Source of the DNA: an uncultured Clostridia bacterium
GTDB lineage: Bacteria; Bacillota; Clostridia; Christensenellales; UBA1242
Length of the DNA stretch: 49,005 bases
Direction: 5' to 3'
Assembly: GCA_930990515.1 (NCBI GenBank)
Contig: CAKNPS010000003.1
Location: forward strand, 1 to 49,005
Shown here: positions 47,939 through 49,005 of the stretch, piece after piece
Layout of the letters: every line of letters starts with the position of its first letter
Numbering within the stretch: position 1 is the stretch's first letter
Translations under genes and position numbers: made by a program
Notes under the pieces: generated by a model
The model's database searches: none
Told to the model about the DNA's origin: nothing
Seen by the model: only the letters and a program-made list of their open reading frames with translations

Positions 47939-49005
47939 ATGAAAAAAAATGAAGAAACAAAAACTCAAAAAAAGTCAGATAATAAATCTAATAAAAATGC
48001 AAAAAATGTGAAAAAATGCGATAAAAATTCAAAAAAATCGCAAAAAAATGATAAAAAAACTTATGAAAATCGAAATAAACACGGATTTGCATGGTTTTTA
48101 TCTATTTCTGCGGTGGCGGTAATATGCTTGTTGGTTTGCCAATTTTTCTTTGAAAACTCCTTGACTTCAAATGCTAAGTTTTATGAAAATACTAAAATTA
48201 ATGGCATTGATGTTTCCAATATGACCATGGCTGAAGCAGAAAATGTTGTGCTTACTGATATGCTTTCAAGTCGTGGAGAAATTGAAATTAATCTTACAAG
48301 TGGCGACAAAACATGGCAACTTAAAGGAACAGATTTTGAAGTTACAAACAAAATTGAGCCATACATAAAAGAAATTGCTTCTTATGGAAAAACTGGAAAT
48401 TATTTTCAAAATTTGAAAAAGGCAAAGGAAATTAAAGAAAAGGGGTTAGATTTTCAAGTTTCCTATAAAAGTGTTTTAGCAAATTTTGAAGAAAAACTAA
48501 ATAGCATAATTGAAGAAGTGGAAAGACCGCAAATTCCAGCAAGTTTAGTTTTTAACACAGATTTAGATTTTCCTTTTGAAGTTGAGAACGGACAATCAAG
48601 TATCACAGTTCTTCGTGACGAATTATATTCTCAAATTGATAAAGCGTTAAGTGTTGGCAAAGTTGCGAGGGTGGAAATTCCAATTGTGGAAATTCCGCCT
48701 GAAGTGAATGAAGAAGAATTACTAAATAGTGTTGTTAAAAGAAGTGAATTTTCCACTTCTTATTCAACAAGCAAATCGGACAGAAAAAACAATGTGAAAA
48801 AGGCTCTTGAAAGTTTTAATGGTCTTGTTGTTGATAGTGGGGAAACTGTGTCTTTCAATGAAACAACTGGGCCACGCACAGAAGCCAATGGTTATAAAAG
48901 TGCCCACATAATTTATGGCGGAGTTTATGTTGATGGTGTTGGTGGTGGAGTATGTCAGGCATCAACCACTTTATATAATGCCCTTCTTCTTGCTGGAATT
49001 GATAT
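47939..49005 (+). CDS. VanW-family cell-wall protein, cut by window end
   Basis: 355 residues visible, no stop before the window ends. A long Lys/Asn-rich cytoplasmic start (1-50) precedes one membrane segment (about 53-72, FAWFLSISAVAVICLLVCQF). An extracellular peptidoglycan-binding-like region follows (KINGIDVSNMTMAEAENVVL, typical of YoaR-like proteins). Then the VanW domain begins: FNGLVVDSGETVSFNETTGPRT, GYKSAHIIYGGVYVDGVGGGVCQASTTLYNALLLAG. Probably binds or remodels the cell wall; VanW function is not settled. Confidence 0.85.
   Translation, partial: MKKNEETKTQKKSDNKSNKNAKNVKKCDKNSKKSQKNDKKTYENRNKHGFAWFLSISAVAVICLLVCQFFFENSLTSNAKFYENTKINGIDVSNMTMAEAENVVLTDMLSSRGEIEINLTSGDKTWQLKGTDFEVTNKIEPYIKEIASYGKTGNYFQNLKKAKEIKEKGLDFQVSYKSVLANFEEKLNSIIEEVERPQIPASLVFNTDLDFPFEVENGQSSITVLRDELYSQIDKALSVGKVARVEIPIVEIPPEVNEEELLNSVVKRSEFSTSYSTSKSDRKNNVKKALESFNGLVVDSGETVSFNETTGPRTEANGYKSAHIIYGGVYVDGVGGGVCQASTTLYNALLLAGID

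Overview
The window comes from an AT-rich, low-GC Gram-positive bacterium of clostridial type. Signs of this are the rpsF-ssb-rpsR order, mini-ribonuclease III, RecD2, ComF, a QueH-type epoxyqueuosine reductase, a GPH-type sugar symporter, rubrerythrin (anaerobic habit) and strong AGGAGG-type ribosome binding sites. Species cannot be read from the sequence. No rRNA, tRNA or CRISPR array was seen.

Region 1 (1-10732) looks like a complete integrated filamentous phage (inovirus-like provirus). It is bounded by a 55-bp perfect direct repeat (1-55 and 10678-10732), and all its genes point the same way. In order it has a small basic protein, a likely single-stranded-DNA-binding protein, two small proteins, three membrane-anchored surface or virion proteins, a small basic protein, three small proteins, a Zot/pI-like assembly ATPase, an HUH rolling-circle replication initiator and an IS30-family DDE transposase that probably acts as the integrase. 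The gaps hold GC-rich stem-loops that are candidates for origin and packaging signals. No secretin gene is present, as expected for a host without an outer membrane.

Region 2 (10733-18672) is mostly leftward housekeeping: comF-rlmB, mrnC, ychF, then a single 1396-residue membrane/coiled-coil protein of unknown function with a (PPQQ)n linker. Region 3 (18673-27607) has secA and an HD-domain gene (rightward), a GNAT-like gene, rpmE, and the rpsF-ssb-rpsR operon (leftward). It ends with a rightward degenerate-DUF1385/PrmC fusion overlapping prfA. Region 4 (27608-34698) is a mixed stretch: hairpin repeat arrays, a lone VirB2-like pilin, an odd 64-residue peptide, an ArsR regulator, queH-lepB, HU, rubrerythrin, a CYTH-like protein, a small XRE regulator and a GPH transporter.

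Region 5 (34766-40534) holds recD2 with a truncated second comF, a MarR regulator, cysS and a DUF2207 membrane protein. Region 6 (40651-43669) is an island of small immunity-like genes (DUF1871, SMI1/KNR4, two CPCC proteins, one unknown) behind a membrane-anchored XRE regulator. Each gene has nearly the same AAGGAGT leader, and no toxin gene is in sight. Region 7 (43830-49005) has a P-type cation ATPase, a CCA-adding enzyme and the start of a VanW-family cell-wall protein cut by the window end.

The main points for a second look are: the provirus and its regulatory DNA; two families of interspersed hairpin repeats with conserved linkers but variable stems; several genes whose -10 box lies 5-9 nt before the start codon (leaderless mRNAs); the DUF1385-PrmC fusion with an internal start; and the immunity-gene island.
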